Of a DNA stretch of 64,000 nucleotides, positions 1 to 11,603 are shown in pieces; the first letter of the stretch is position 1, and every line of letters begins with the position of its first letter. Origin of the DNA: Gnomoniopsis sp. IMI 355080 (Eukaryota; Ascomycota; Sordariomycetes; Diaporthales; Gnomoniaceae). The notes under the pieces were generated by a model. It searched no databases, was not told the DNA's origin, and saw only the letters and a program-made list of their open reading frames with translations. The translations under genes were made by a program, and so were the position numbers. The stretch lies in the NCBI GenBank assembly GCA_027946555.1, contig JAPEVC010000076.1:80171-144170 (forward strand), read 5' to 3'.

Positions 1-2300
1 CCAGCAACGACGGAGCACATACCACGTTACTCACTGCTCGGCGGTCATGGGGGTCTTGTTCATGTCATATGCGGAAAACTGTGCCCCTTTTCTTTGTTGG
101 TGAATTGGCGGTAGGAGAATAGAAGCAGCAGGGCTAAAGGCCTGATGGAAACCTTGGGACATGAAAGGTTGGAGGAAGTGCTGCCGTACGACGGCGCTAT
201 GATGTGATGGCAGATCTGCCACAACCATGGATGTTCATATATCTCAAACCCAACGTCGAGGTAATAAGGCTGAACGGTCGAACCGTGCTCCCGTGGGCTT
301 GGACAAACCCTCTCCTGCTCCGAGCGCCCTCCGAGGTTACTATTTAGGTTGTGTGCTGTCTGTCCGAGCGTCCTGGCGGGAAGCCCTGACCTCTCTTGAA
401 ATTCAAAAGGCCCCACGTCAGGTGTCTGTCAGTCTGAGCGAGAGGACAGCATATCTCGACCCATTTTCGGGCCATCGGTGTTCCCACGCTCGTTGGCTGC
501 CAGCGAGCCCGCAGAACATACGGTGAACTTTCAATGCGCTTCTCAAGGTTGGAGATACATAGTACAGCGCAACGAGTGGATCTCTGCAGCATATCACGGA
601 GGGGCCGTGTCTACCCCGGTCTTGAGATTCCGGCAATAGTTCCGTGGGGCGCACAATATGCGGTGGCACTTGGTGGCTCCTGTTTGTCTTCGTCCCTGAC
701 AGCGTTCTTCTTAGGCCAAGAGGGCACGGCCCAGCGCAGCCGGGCGCATTGCCCTGTGCCTTGCGCCGGTATCTAGAAAGCGTTCTGAGAAGACGCTAAT
801 AACGTCTGCTTCGATCATCACAGCCTATGCTGGCTGGCTGGCCATAGATCAGATTAAGAGTGACTTATCGTCCTGTGCTGGTTAGTACGGAAGTTGGAGT
901 GGTATTCGGTTGCGTGCGGTTGATTGGCGGTTAGCGGACACAGACGAGACGACCCCATCACCGTGCCGAGATCAGGTCACAGACCATAGAAGCACTTGTG
1001 TGCTGTACAATAGCCGCAGATCCATTTTGGAGATCTGGGGCAGAGCCACAATGCTGTGCATAGGGTATCAGTAGACCTGAGTATCAGCCCCTCACAAACA
1101 ATTGTCAATGGAACGATTCTTCGATTCATCGTCGCCCTATCGACCAAATGCGTCGGTTGGCTGCAGAGACAGCAGAGAAGCGGTGCACCACCGTCATTTT
1201 TGATTGCCCTCGTAAGCCACCACTACTGCGAGACAAGCGTAACGCGCGCAGCTTGTCACGGTGTAGCAGATTGGATGGTTTTGTCTTCTGGTGGTAAGGA
1301 CGACAAGTCAACTAGCTGGCAGCTTCGCCAACGCTCCGAAGGGCAACAAAGTTTCGCTAAACAATCAACTAGTCCATCTGAGGGTGTCAACCCGAGAGCC
1401 ATGCTGAAGTGCGTGTTGTTGCTTTCCGAACACCTCTAACTTTGCACAACGTCTCAGGACACTGATCACCTGAATCTCAGTTTGGTAGCGAGTTGATGAC
1501 AATGCGCCGAAATTGAGGGCTGAGAGGATGTTCCCCAGTCGTGAGAAGGCAAAGAGTAAAGTGGCCATAACCAGGTACATACTATAGTCATTAGGTACAT
1601 GGTCTGTAGTTGGAGACTTGTTGGATGTTTGAATGGTCCTTGAGGGAATCGAGAGGAGGCTGCGCGGATAACTCGGACTAGACCGTAGGGGTTTAGACCA
1701 GATCTTTCTAGTGGCCTACAAGTTGAATATCGATGAAAGGCCCCCCCTTGCTATCCCCTGAGGCCCCGCTGCAAGGGCCAGATGCTGCTGTACCGATCAG
1801 GTACACCCAGACCCTTGTTTGTTCGTTTCAACCAGCACTGTGTCGATCTCCATCACTGGCAAAGACTGCCAGGGTGCACTAGTCCTAGCGCTCTTTCCCC
1901 AAGTTTGGCAGCCATGGGTTTGTTTTCTTTTTAATACAACCCCTTGTCCTCGACTCTGGGCCACCCAAAGATCTCGGACTTTCTCTGCCACAGCACTGAG
2001 GTCATCTTCTATCTTCTCACAACATCTCACCACCTTCATCGGCTTCTCTGCACTGACATCCGAGTCAGTCAAAGAGGTAAGCATCATTTTGGCATTGCCA
2101 GAAAGACTTCAACCTTACCCCTCCTTCTTTCCATCCTCGAAGCCTGGCAGTGGGAGAAGAAGGCGGACATTCGGGCAGACTCACGCTTAGCTGCAATGTC
2201 AACTGTGTGAGCTGCTGCCGACCACCCAAAGTCTAATGACTTTTCGGAGCTGCACCGCCCAACCTGCCTCTTTTTCCTCCCCTGGCCTACCTACACAAAC
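1..2300. other. Gene-free stretch at the left edge
   Basis: I see no convincing gene here. Open frames are short (at most 127 codons), mostly lack ATG starts, overlap each other on both strands and show no domain. From about 1800 onward the plus strand becomes pyrimidine-rich, as in promoters and leaders of fungal regulatory genes. It probably belongs to the upstream region of the zinc-finger gene at 3730. Confidence 0.5.
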
Positions 2301-3729
2301 AGCATACATTTGCAGCCTAGGAACACCACTCAGATTCTTGTTTGGCCCTGTTCCACCAAGCTTCAATTTGTGTTGGAAGCTTCGAGTCTTCATATTCACT
2401 TCCACGGATCCGATGCCCAGCAAACGATAGCACCTATCGTCATTCGTGCTGCTGAAAATACCTTGCCAGTCTGCTGACCTTGCACGAGCATAGTTTCCCG
2501 ATTTGCGACGAACCTCTAGCCGAAAGAACTACGATCCGACAGACCTGGAGAGACCTTCCAAGATCTTTGCGACAGACACATAAGTGGGCTGTGCTGTTGT
2601 TCTTTCTGTCACGATCTGTTGTGCTGCACAGTCAACAGCCTTTCAGACTTCACAATTCACAAACAAACTACTTCATCTCGACTGTCTTCAAGTTATCCAG
2701 CCTTGATTGATCTTTTCTTCAAGCACAAGTTCTCCAATAATCTTCGGTCCTAATAATCGCCTTCGAGACTGGTATACAAACTCTTCACGAGTCTAGGAAA
2801 CAAGGCGAGACTTGACAGCAGGGAACAGAAGACAAGGTATGCTGAAGCTCCCTCCTCTGCCGATGATAGTAGTTGGTGCAGTCAGGACTTGCACTTGTTG
2901 GATGGCAATCACTGGTGTTTTCTTAAGGGGTTTGCATGGACTGGCAAACAGGCTGAATCATAGACCAGGCCCTGGCGCTCCTATTGGATTGTTGGGTCTG
3001 CAGGCATTGAAATCAGATTTTGGGACTGACATCTGGGGAAGTCAGGTTGAATCAGCCAGAGCGCGTCTATTCAGCTATCCAGACGCGGTTCTTCTGCATC
3101 CTGATCCGTGCACGACGGGGAGTCTCCACCCAGAAATTCTCACTGCGACTGTGACAGCAACGGCGATTTGCGACGCGACACCCCCACAGTCTAGCCCCCC
3201 TGCGACAGCTACACCATATCAAGACAACTCTCGATTGCATCAAGCTGACATATCATTTGGTATTCCATCCTCTGTAAGTCTTGACACTCTCGATAAAAAA
3301 CAATTGAACACCTACCATTGCAATGGACTTCATTTCCCAGCTGGTTGTCTGAGAGAAGGCTCTTTTGCAGCTCTCTCCCTCATAGAGATGCTTTTCCCAG
3401 CATTCCCCTGAAAAACCATTTGTCTCTTGAGTTCTGACCTGTCATTTGACATATTCTCACATCATATTGCCCATTACATTTCCTAGCTCCCAATTTCACC
3501 GCCTGGCTTTGCAATTCTGGGATTCGCTAACAAGATTTGCAGTGGATTGACTGGGCTTGATTTGGCACCTCCATCTCATCCATACCCGAAACATTCTGGT
3601 GTTGTAAGACACATCTTATTTTCTTACTGGGGAGCGTCTTTTCCTTGTGGACGAAACTAGTGATCCGTGCACCGGCATCATCTCCAGTCCTACCGTCGCG
3701 AGCCTTTCTTGTCTGGCTGTCGCTTAACC
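2300..3729 (+). promoter_or_regulatory. Probable long promoter/5' leader of the zinc-finger gene
   Basis: The stretch is CT-rich and carries upstream ATGs, including one at 2839 that opens a 190-codon frame ending at 3411 with no recognisable domain. A well-formed candidate leader intron lies at 3274-3340 (GTAAGT donor, TTTCCCAG acceptor, 67 bp). Long leaders with upstream ORFs and introns are common for fungal developmental regulators. Assigning this one to the downstream gene is inference, since no transcript start can be read from the DNA. Confidence 0.4.
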
Positions 3730-5215
3730 ATGTCTTCTCCAGCCCCAGGTGAAGTTATGGGCATCACCAACATGCTCAACCAAAAGGGTGCCGTCTCTGC
3801 CGTCCAGCCTGCTCCTGGTCAGATGCTCGAGCAGTCCATGACCCAGCAACTCCCGCCTCTCCCACTTGAACGTGCCGACTCGCCCCACGGTTCCGAACAC
3901 TCGAGATACTCTCAGCCCCCAATGAACCAGCTGCAGAACGGTCGTCCTTATGGTTCTCCCAGCGCCATGCACGCTCCTCTCCACATGCCTGAGCCCAATA
4001 TGGCTCCCACTGGCATGGCCTTCCCCCAGATGGCCACCGACATGTCGTACGGTCCTCCTCAACCCGCAAGGCCCGAGGCTGCCCAACAAGCACCCAAGGC
4101 TTATCCTTGCAGCACGTGTGGAAAAGGCTTTGCTCGGCGTAGCGACCTTGCTCGTCATGGTTTGTTCTCCTGTCTCTACTTCGTGCGGCGAATAGAAAAG
4201 AGCGATGGTCTGACTTGTGACGCAGAGCGCATCCACACTGGAGTCCGACCCCACGTTTGTGACTACCCTAACTGCGGCAAACAGTTCATCCAGAGGTCAG
4301 CCTTGACCGTTCATCAGCGTGTCCACACAGGAGAGAAGCCGCACATGTGCGAGCGTTGCGGAAAGGTGAGTTTCCAGTCCAAAGTACAATATGTAGTGGT
4401 AGGCCGCTGATCCAGATACAATGCAGCCATTCAGTGATTCCAGCTCGCTGGCTCGCCACCGTCGCATTCATTCGGGTAAGAGACCGTATAAGTGTCCGTA
4501 CGCCACATGCCAGAAGACCTTCACTCGCCGCACCACTCTCACTCGTCACCAAAATCACCACACTGGCACTGTTGAGGAGGCCGCACGAGAGACGGCTGAG
4601 GCATTAGCCAGAAATGCCAACAATGCTCGATCTGCCTCCGCTCGTCCTGCTCACTCTGAGGGTGACCACGTCTCCAACCACGGATCCCCTATGTCGACCC
4701 CTTCTCCCAACCAGCGAACTATGTCAATGTCGCCCAGTGCCGATATGGCGTCTGCCAACGGTATGCAACACCCATACAACGGCAACAGCTCCCTGCCGGC
4801 CCACATGCGCAACGATCTGCATACAAGTGCCCCTGTTGCTACAACTTCGGCAAGCTTCAGCACCAGTGTTCGCCCCACGTCTCATCCCAACGCCTATGGC
4901 GGCCCCCCACCGCCCACCACTCTGGAGCCCAATATCGAAAACAGCCAGTCGCCTGGAAGCGCAGCCGGTAGCCCTCACATGAGTAGTGCTAGCTGGGCTT
5001 CGCCAGCACACGTTGCTTCACCTTCGCACAGCAACAGTGGTGGCAATAACAGCTATGTCTATCCAGATCCTAACGACGCTTATGCTGCCAACGCCGCCGC
5101 TCAAGGACAACTTTTCTATACTGGCGCACTGGGTATGCAGAGAACAGGCAGTGCTGAGCCGGGTGCGCAACAGACCTACAAGCCTCGACAACAGAACGAG
5201 CTCTGGGCAGCTTAG
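3730..5215 (+). CDS. C2H2 zinc-finger transcription factor, four fingers
   Basis: Exons 3730-4159, 4226-4365 and 4427-5215 give 452 residues; the introns are 66 and 61 bp. Four consecutive C2H2 fingers occupy roughly residues 124-234, joined by Krueppel-type linkers (HTGVRPH, HTGEKPH, HSGKRPY). Both introns fall inside the finger array, and splicing restores LARHERIHTG and CGKPFSDSSS. The N-terminal 120 residues are rich in Met, Pro and Gln; the C-terminal half is low-complexity Ser/Pro/Asn/Ala, as in transcription activation regions. The start is the first ATG in frame (MSSPAPGEV); the frame stays open upstream only through a GTG. It should act in the nucleus as a sequence-specific DNA binder. 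I recognise the class but not the orthologue, so no symbol is given. Confidence 0.88.
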
Positions 5216-6888
5216 GGATACCCAGCGTACGAGTCTCTTGATCCGGGGATGTTTTCCTAGTCCTTCTCCAATATGTCACGAAAAAAGATCGTCTCATTCA
5301 GACCGTCTTGAGACAATTTAAGCGGTACTACGAAAGGCACCAGCTAGCCTAATGGGAGGCCCTCGCACCATCCCGGGATCCGGAAGTCACAAACTCTTTG
5401 ACTTGGAGTCCAGAACTAGCAACAATTTTTTATTTTTTTGAGTTTGCCATTGGGCTTGAAACTCTACTAATACCTCAACAGCATCACAGCTTCTTCCCTT
5501 TGCTTGATACTCTACTTTCCTCACTCCTTTAGACTGGTTGGGTTAGGTTAGGGGATAGGGGTTAAGGATGGTGCTTCATGGGTCATCACGGAACTCATTG
5601 TTGGCGGGGCAACAAGGGTGTTCAGGGTCATGTACGGTTGTACTTGGGAATACTGATGGGCAAGGAGAGAAAAGCGAATTTGAGCAACCTGAAAAAATAC
5701 GGTATAGAACTTCAGAAGCTGGCAGCATAGAAGTGGAAAATTGAAACATTTGAGAAATTGTTTGGTTTACAATGCACATGCAAAAAGTGTGTGTGTGTAA
5801 GGGGTTGTACGGGAGAAGGCGCCTCTCACGACCATAATGAACTTGGGGTTTAAGGGGGTAGGAAGGGTAAGTATAAGTCCACAAGCAGCATGGATATCGT
5901 CAACCCTGCCTTTTCTGTGAGATACAAATCAACATGTTTCAAGCATCCGTCGTAGTTGAATTTCCTGCCAGGTTGCCTGACGGTTTCCGAGCCCAGGTGG
6001 GTGTGTGACGCAATACGCCCGGAGAGCTGAATTATTGTTTAGTGATCCGGCATTCCGCATTCTTCATCTTTTTGATCTACAAGTGAGGCCAAGAAAGTGT
6101 TGCATAAGCTCAAGTCTCAAATCCCATATGTAAGTACTCCATCTTCTTCCTAATGATATGGGCAAACGAAATTAGTCACCGACCTTGTCCAGCTAGGTGC
6201 ACAAAGCGTGTGGCTTACATGGCGCCGCTAATCATCACCATCCAAACGTTTGCCCAAACACTCTGCCCATAGTCCTACGTGAGCAAAAACATAACGGACC
6301 GCTCAAATTTCGAGATTTCAAGTCCAGCACCCGGAAATTGAATTTGAGTTGAGCTGGAACTTCTTCTACTTCTTGGGCAGAGGTTGACAGAAATGACAAG
6401 GAAAAAGGTAGAATGGATGATGTGATGAGAGGGAGATTAGGAGGACAAGTTGACAGTGAAGCTTGGGACAATACCCTGTAGTCAGTAGAGAGTGGCCCAA
6501 CGTTGAAAGCGCATAAGATCTCACAATGGAGAGTCGCGATGATCTGCAACTGTGTCTGTTATTCGAAAATCGAACTTCCTTCAACGCTCGGATCTGCTGC
6601 AATCTGCCCTTGGCTGCGATCGACCAGCCCTTCCCAGACAATTTAATCACCAACTCTCTGTGTTTGGTATAAGAACTCCGGTACGCCGTGTGATGCACCA
6701 GGGCCAAAGCATGATCAATCTAGACGCTTGGCCCCCCTCCCTCCAAGAAAAACAACATACCGGTTCACTTAATTCCTTTCTACTCCAAAAACTCCTCAAG
6801 ATGCAAAAGCTCGTTGCGTCCGCAAGGTGAGCTCAAATTCGGCCATCAATCCCATTACTACGTCGTCCCCTGGTGCGTCCGGCCGCGC
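5216..6888. other. Convergent intergenic region
   Basis: This lies between the 3' end of the zinc-finger gene (+) and the 3' end of TFIIE beta (-). It holds poly-T tracts near 5425-5440 and a short telomere-like run at 5538-5554. The open frames are short and have no recognisable product. It is most likely two 3' untranslated regions and spacer. Confidence 0.5.
5538..5554 (+). repeat. Short degenerate telomere-like run
   Basis: TTGGGTTAGGTTAGGGG resembles two to three degenerate copies of TTAGGG, the usual telomere repeat of filamentous ascomycetes. It is far too short to be a telomere and may be chance. Confidence 0.35.
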
Positions 6889-7776
6889 TTATAGGTCCTT
6901 GAACATGGACAAGTGCCCCTTCAAATGCGTATTCGTAAGGTTTCTTGGGGCCTTCTTCTTCTTCTTTGGCTTAGCCTTCTCAACCTTGGCCATCATCTTG
7001 TTTCGAGGATCCTCGCTGGTAGGCCTCTGTCCGGCCTGGAGGAGAAGACGATTGATGTCTTCGACTGTCGGGACATTGACCTTATGCCACATAGCCTGAA
7101 ATGTCGGCTCGACGACATTCCACAAACTCGCGTCATCCTGCCAGAGGTAACGAGGGGCGTTATCCTTCTTGGTACGGACGACCAGAATCCTGTGCTCCTT
7201 CTCCAGCTCGGCGATGGCGGGGTACAGCCTCTCTTTGGGCCAGCCATCCTCGAGGTCCTTTACAGTGACTGCCATCGCGTCCTTCTTGCTCTGTAGATAC
7301 TGCAGGAGCGTGTCCTTAGACTTGACCCCGGGGATGACAGGGTTGTGAGCGTAGGTGCCGCTCTGAATGGTCTGCTCGGTGAGAGAGGGGTCCGGAGTCC
7401 ACTTGACGCGGGGATGGCGACGAAGAGCCTCCACAATCTCGGCCAGCTCGGCATCATTAGCAGGACGGCGACTCAGATGGTCGACGATGTCGCTGACGGT
7501 CAAGTTGCGATCTTTCTCCTTGAGGTGGTTGACAGCGTAGACCATCTGCGTACCCAGGTGCATGCCGGTGCCCGTCAGTGCGGGCTGGGAATAGATCTCG
7601 ATGCCATCAGCAGGGCGCTTCTTCTTGGGCGTGGTGGCGCCGGGCCCGTTCAGGGCGGAGGTGGTAGATGCGATGGAGGGAGATGGAGAGGGAGGCGCGA
7701 GGGTCGATTTGGAGTCTTTGGTCAGGTCGACGACCGACTTTGAGGGGGCCACGCGGGGGCGGTCGAGGAACGACAT
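6889..7776 (-). CDS. tfa2: Transcription initiation factor IIE subunit beta
   Basis: This is a single exon of 295 residues. After a low-complexity Ser/Thr/Pro N-terminus come the tandem winged-helix regions of TFIIE beta, roughly residues 75-145 and 150-215 (LGTQMVYAVNHLKEKDR, ALRRHPRVKWTPDPSL). A lysine-rich C-terminal tail (KPKKKKKAP) follows and ends at the stop. Length and domain order fit fungal Tfa2. In the nucleus, TFIIE beta pairs with TFIIE alpha to recruit and regulate TFIIH at RNA polymerase II promoters. The ATG gives a compact start (MSFLDRPRV). It shares an 858 bp divergent upstream region with the capping-protein gene at 8635. Confidence 0.93.
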   Translation of the reverse strand: MSFLDRPRVAPSKSVVDLTKDSKSTLAPPSPSPSIASTTSALNGPGATTPKKKRPADGIEIYSQPALTGTGMHLGTQMVYAVNHLKEKDRNLTVSDIVDHLSRRPANDAELAEIVEALRRHPRVKWTPDPSLTEQTIQSGTYAHNPVIPGVKSKDTLLQYLQSKKDAMAVTVKDLEDGWPKERLYPAIAELEKEHRILVVRTKKDNAPRYLWQDDASLWNVVEPTFQAMWHKVNVPTVEDINRLLLQAGQRPTSEDPRNKMMAKVEKAKPKKKKKAPRNLTNTHLKGHLSMFKDL

Positions 7777-8634
7777 GTTGACAGTCGTAGTGGATGGCAG
7801 AGGATGGCGAACTCTGTCAAAGGGGACGACTGGCGAGTTCGAGCGCTGACGAGGCCAACGTCGAGGGCGAACGTTGGATGCTGTGGGGGGGTGTTGTATG
7901 AAGAGAGAATGGGTTCCCGGGTTGGGATCGAGGCTGAGACCAAGACAGGCTGCAGCTGCAAGTGGTTGCGTTGTAGTGGAGACGCTAGCCGATTTGAGCC
8001 ATCGAGTGTGCCTATGGTTGGTTTGCCATCACTTTCAGTACTGGGCTCGCCCAATATCTGGTACTTTCGTACAACGAAAGAACAATCACAGAGCTTTGGT
8101 GACCACGTACGTACTTTGATTCACTACCTCGAAGCTTGTGGCTGGAAACGGAAACTGGTTTGTAGTAGCTTTCTTATGCGCTACACACCTGGAGCATCTT
8201 CTCCGGGGCGCACTTACTTACGACCAACCCTATATGCAAAGTAGTATCCATATGTATCTGTCTGAAGACCTCATTCTAGAAAATCATATGTCTATGACGG
8301 TCTGCTTTCCAACGACACGATGCCAATTCTTCACGCTCACACAAGGTAATTTACGAGGTAACTTTGCGTCCTATGTCGTCTCACAGAGGTATCGTAACAA
8401 ACCAAGTGGACAGGCACTAGAGCGGACCCCGCCATAGTCGCAGTCAGGGGTCCGTGTCGGCGGTCAGGGATGACGAACCCATGCCACCGTAGCTCCCTTT
8501 AGAGACGAACCTCTTGGTACAGTTCAAGCACTCTGCGTCAAGCGAGAACTTGAACTATCCGAGTCTTTTGTCTTCCGAACATTGTCCAGCAAAGACGAAA
8601 TCTATCCGTGCCCCTCCAGCCCAGTCCACCTCCA
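7777..8634. promoter_or_regulatory. Divergent promoter region of TFIIE beta and capping protein alpha
   Basis: The two flanking genes point away from each other, so both promoters must lie here. I see no clear TATA box and no further gene. The overlapping frames within it are short and have no recognisable product. Confidence 0.5.
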
Positions 8635-9707
8635 ATGTCTGAAAGTGTAGAGTGGGTGTCTTCCTTCGTGGGAGACGCTCCTCCAGGAGAAGTGCGCCCG
8701 ATATCCTGCCCATTGGAGTCTACTGAGCTGACCTCTTGAAAGCTTTCAGATGTTATTGCCGGCAAGTTGCCTGCAGCCAACCATCCTACCTGCTTTTACC
8801 TGCGACGCTGACCCCCCCGCGACGCAGACATCAAGGCCCTGACTGTGTCCGACCCGAGCATTGTCGACGACTTGGGACCTGCCTTCCAGAAGTACAATGA
8901 GGATCAATTGATTACAGTGAAGCTTCCCGGGAGCAGCGAGGCCGTCATCGTCAGCTCTCATAACTCACTGGGAGACGGACGGTACTACGACGTTGAGAAG
9001 TCATCGAGCTTCGAATTCGATCATGCCACGCAAAAGGCTAGCGCTGTGCAGAGCTACTCCCCAGAGAGCAAGAATATTGAACTCGTGTACGTGGCAGAGC
9101 TGTGGGAATTGGATCAGGTGTGCATATAGTGTGACATAAAAACGCTGACAGTTTGTATGGGCAGTAAATCGACTTCCAAAAGCCTGGGGACATACGTCAA
9201 GGAACATTTCCCAAACGCAGCTTACGGCGTATATCCGGTTGAGGATGACTCCAAGCTGGCAATTATCATCGTGGGCAACAAATACAGTCCTAACAATTTC
9301 TGGTAAGATCACTACACCCAGCAATCACCTCTCGCAGGATAGACTCTAACAAGACTAGGAACGGCCGCTGGCGTTCCGTCTACATCTTCAACCCGTCCGA
9401 CAACTCTCTCGAGGGCTCGATCAAAGTGGACGTGCACTACTACGAGGACGGCAATGTGCGGTTGGTGACCAACAAGGCGGTGACTGTTTCAATTCCTTCA
9501 GGCACAGGCAGCGCCATCGCAAAGGACATCTCAACGGCGGAGAAGAAGTACCAGGAGGAGCTGAACAAGGGATTCAACAGCCTTAGTGAGGGCGCTTTCA
9601 AGGGCTTGAGGAGACAGCTGCCCGTGACAAGGCAGAAGATTGAGTGGGACAAGGTCGCGAGCTACCGGTTGGGTCAAGACATTGGTGGTGGCAGTTCGCG
9701 CAGGTGA
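8635..9707 (+). CDS. cap1: F-actin-capping protein subunit alpha
   Basis: Exons 8635-8691, 8743-8761, 8828-9086, 9165-9302 and 9359-9707 give 273 residues. The protein carries the capping-protein alpha hallmarks: SSFVGDAPPGELSDVIADIK near the N-terminus, KYSPNNFWNGRWRS in the middle, and a C-terminus with KYQEELNKGF and LPVTRQKIEWDK. The alpha/beta heterodimer caps actin barbed ends in the cytoplasm, mainly at cortical patches. Exon 2 is only 19 nt, and intron 2 (8762-8827) has a GC donor. The other introns are GT-AG. Splices were chosen by restoring conserved blocks; intron 3 runs 9087-9164 because the alternative at the later GGTGTGC site hits a stop. The last residues (DIGGGSSRR) match the usual tentacle end. 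Confidence 0.92.
8743..8761 (+). other. cap1: 19-nt microexon of the capping protein gene
   Basis: It encodes LSDVIA plus one base. It is bounded by an intron with branch-like CTGAC ten bases before the acceptor (8692-8742) and by a GC-AG intron (8762-8827). Confidence 0.8.
8762..8827 (+). other. cap1: GC-AG intron in the capping protein gene
   Basis: The donor reads G|GCAAGT, the strong context typical of GC donors. The acceptor is GACGCAG, with CTGAC upstream as branch site. Removing these 66 bp restores IADIKALT in phase; no GT donor nearby does so. Confidence 0.8.
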
Positions 9708-10964
9708 TTTTGATCTCCCCGGTAGGCTGTAGAAATCGACGTAGTCACCAGATGGCTGTTTGAGCAAAGGCGACGTTGTTGTTTTGGTCTGCATCTGACC
9801 GGCGCTGTATTCTGGAAGCTGGTAGTAGGAGAAATCTGCACAGGGAATAATCGCTTCAGGTTGGAGCATATTCGTCTATTGGGTGCGTGCTGCGAAAGTG
9901 GTACAAAGTAGCAATTACAAAGACCGGCGAGAGTTCCGTTTCATGACGGTAAAGAGTACTAACCTCCCAGAGAACCGTTTGAGCCAAACAAGATGGAGCG
10001 AGACATGCTTGTACTTTATTAATTGGAGACGGTGACAAGGTAAGTATCGGTTAGATCTCTCACTTGGCCGAGTTTCTAGTCAATCTTGGTTTGCAAGGTG
10101 CTATGCAAGGGAAAACGCTGCCCCGGATTGCACAGAGTAGTGGTCGTCGGACAGAGATATTGAGCCGGAAGCCCGACTGTGATGCTTCGAAGCTGGTGTG
10201 GGGAACTGTCGGCGGCCTTTCCTTCGGCGCCGGGAATACGGAGCAAGTACGGAGGAGACATGCCATGACATGGACAAACATCAGAGTGTACATAGCCACG
10301 CCGTTCGAAGGTCTAATACGATTAATGGTTCATGTCGTGTAATGGCATCTGCCAACTACCAAAGCTTGTCGAGCGTCCGACGGGTAATTAAATTTTCATG
10401 TGAAGGAAGCATCAGGTACCTACTATGAAAAAAGATATTGCAAGCCTTTGTTGACGTTGCGTTGAATTTCTAACCTGGAGTGAAACGGCCGGGGCCTAGA
10501 TCCGGCTGGGAGTGCGCATGCCGAGTCGAACGATTCATTGCGCAGCGACATGCTCGACCAATGAACAGGCGTTGATTTGATTATTGGCCCGACATGCGTC
10601 GCTGGCTGCCAGGGCCCAGGAGCTGAAGGACAGTTGGCAGCCATCGGGTCCACCAGGAAAACGGTCCAGCCTGCCGATTTCCCTCCGTTACCAGAGCTTG
10701 GGGAAGCGGAAGAGACTATCTTTCGGCTTCTCCATCCACACTTAGTTACTTGCGAGTCCGCGGAAAGTTGACTTTCTCTATCGTCCCCCCTCGCGTTGCC
10801 TACCTCACCCGATCCTCCGCCGACAGACACCTCCTGCAGACCGCTCCTCACGACGACAGTTTAAGCAAATACTCTCTTGCTGTCGAATATACCGAGACCA
10901 TATCCTCAACCCTCAACAATCCCTAGAGACCTCGCCGAACGAAAGCCCCCTCCCCAAAGTCAAA
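9708..10964. other. Intergenic region upstream of cytochrome b5
   Basis: No gene seen. It holds the 3' end of the capping protein gene and, nearer 10700-10960, a pyrimidine-rich leader typical of a highly expressed housekeeping gene. Confidence 0.5.
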
Positions 10965-11603
10965 ATGTCCGCCGAGAAGGAGTACACGTATCAGGATGTT
11001 GCGGAGCACAACACCAAGAAGGACCTGTTTGTGGTGATCCACGACAAGATCTATGACTGCGGCAAGTTCGTGGACGAGCATCCGTAAGTTCCTTGCCTAG
11101 CTGGACTTTCCCCGTCTCCTGCCAGACTCGTCCCCGAACCGACCTCGGCAAGAAAGAAGAGGGCACTGACACGCGGTCTGGCCCACCCAACACAGAGGTG
11201 GTGAAGAGGTTCTGCTAGATGTCGCCGGCCAGGACGCAACTGAGGCTTTCGAGGATGTCGGCCACAGCGACGAGGCCCGCGAGACCTTGGATCAGCTTAT
11301 TGTCGGTACACTGAAGAGACAGGTATGTTTCGAAGCGCCCCTCCCCAAATCCGTCACTCCCGGCTACCGCCCGCATACACTTCAATATTCTCTTTGGCTG
11401 CCAGCTGACTTCTTTCGCTCCCCTCCCAGGCTGGCGACCCAGCCCCCAAGGCGCAAAAGTCCTCCGTCGCCCCGGCGGCCTCGACCGGCGATGCTACGGG
11501 TCTGGGCATCGGCGTCTATGCCTTCGTTCTTATTGGTGGTGCTGCGGCCTACTTTGCCTACAATTACCTGCAAGCCCAGCAGCAGGCTCAGCAGGGTGCC
11601 TAG
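10965..11603 (+). CDS. cyb5: Cytochrome b5, membrane anchored
   Basis: Exons 10965-11083, 11196-11322 and 11430-11603 give 139 residues. The N-terminal haem domain carries HPGG (rebuilt across intron 1) and VGHSDEA, which supply the two axial histidines. A flexible Ala/Pro/Lys linker is followed by one C-terminal transmembrane helix (about residues 112-130) and a short polar tail, the tail-anchored form that sits in the ER membrane. It passes electrons to lipid desaturases, sterol enzymes and P450s. Length and layout are normal for fungal microsomal cytochrome b5. The ATG is preceded by AAA and a CT-rich leader. Introns of 112 and 107 bp are somewhat long for this window. Confidence 0.95.

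Noticed and set aside
3724..4254. 176-codon frame antisense to the zinc-finger gene
   Set aside because: It mirrors the coding exon, crosses an intron without regard to its borders and has no domain.
5538..5554. Possible interstitial telomere
   Set aside because: Only two to three degenerate TTAGGG-like units. This is insufficient to argue for a chromosome fusion or telomere healing.
9118..9164. Alternative donor at GGTGTGC for intron 3 of the capping protein gene
   Set aside because: It would leave a non-family segment (VAELWELDQ) in the protein. The donor GTACGT at 9087 restores the conserved LVKSTSKSL joint in phase.
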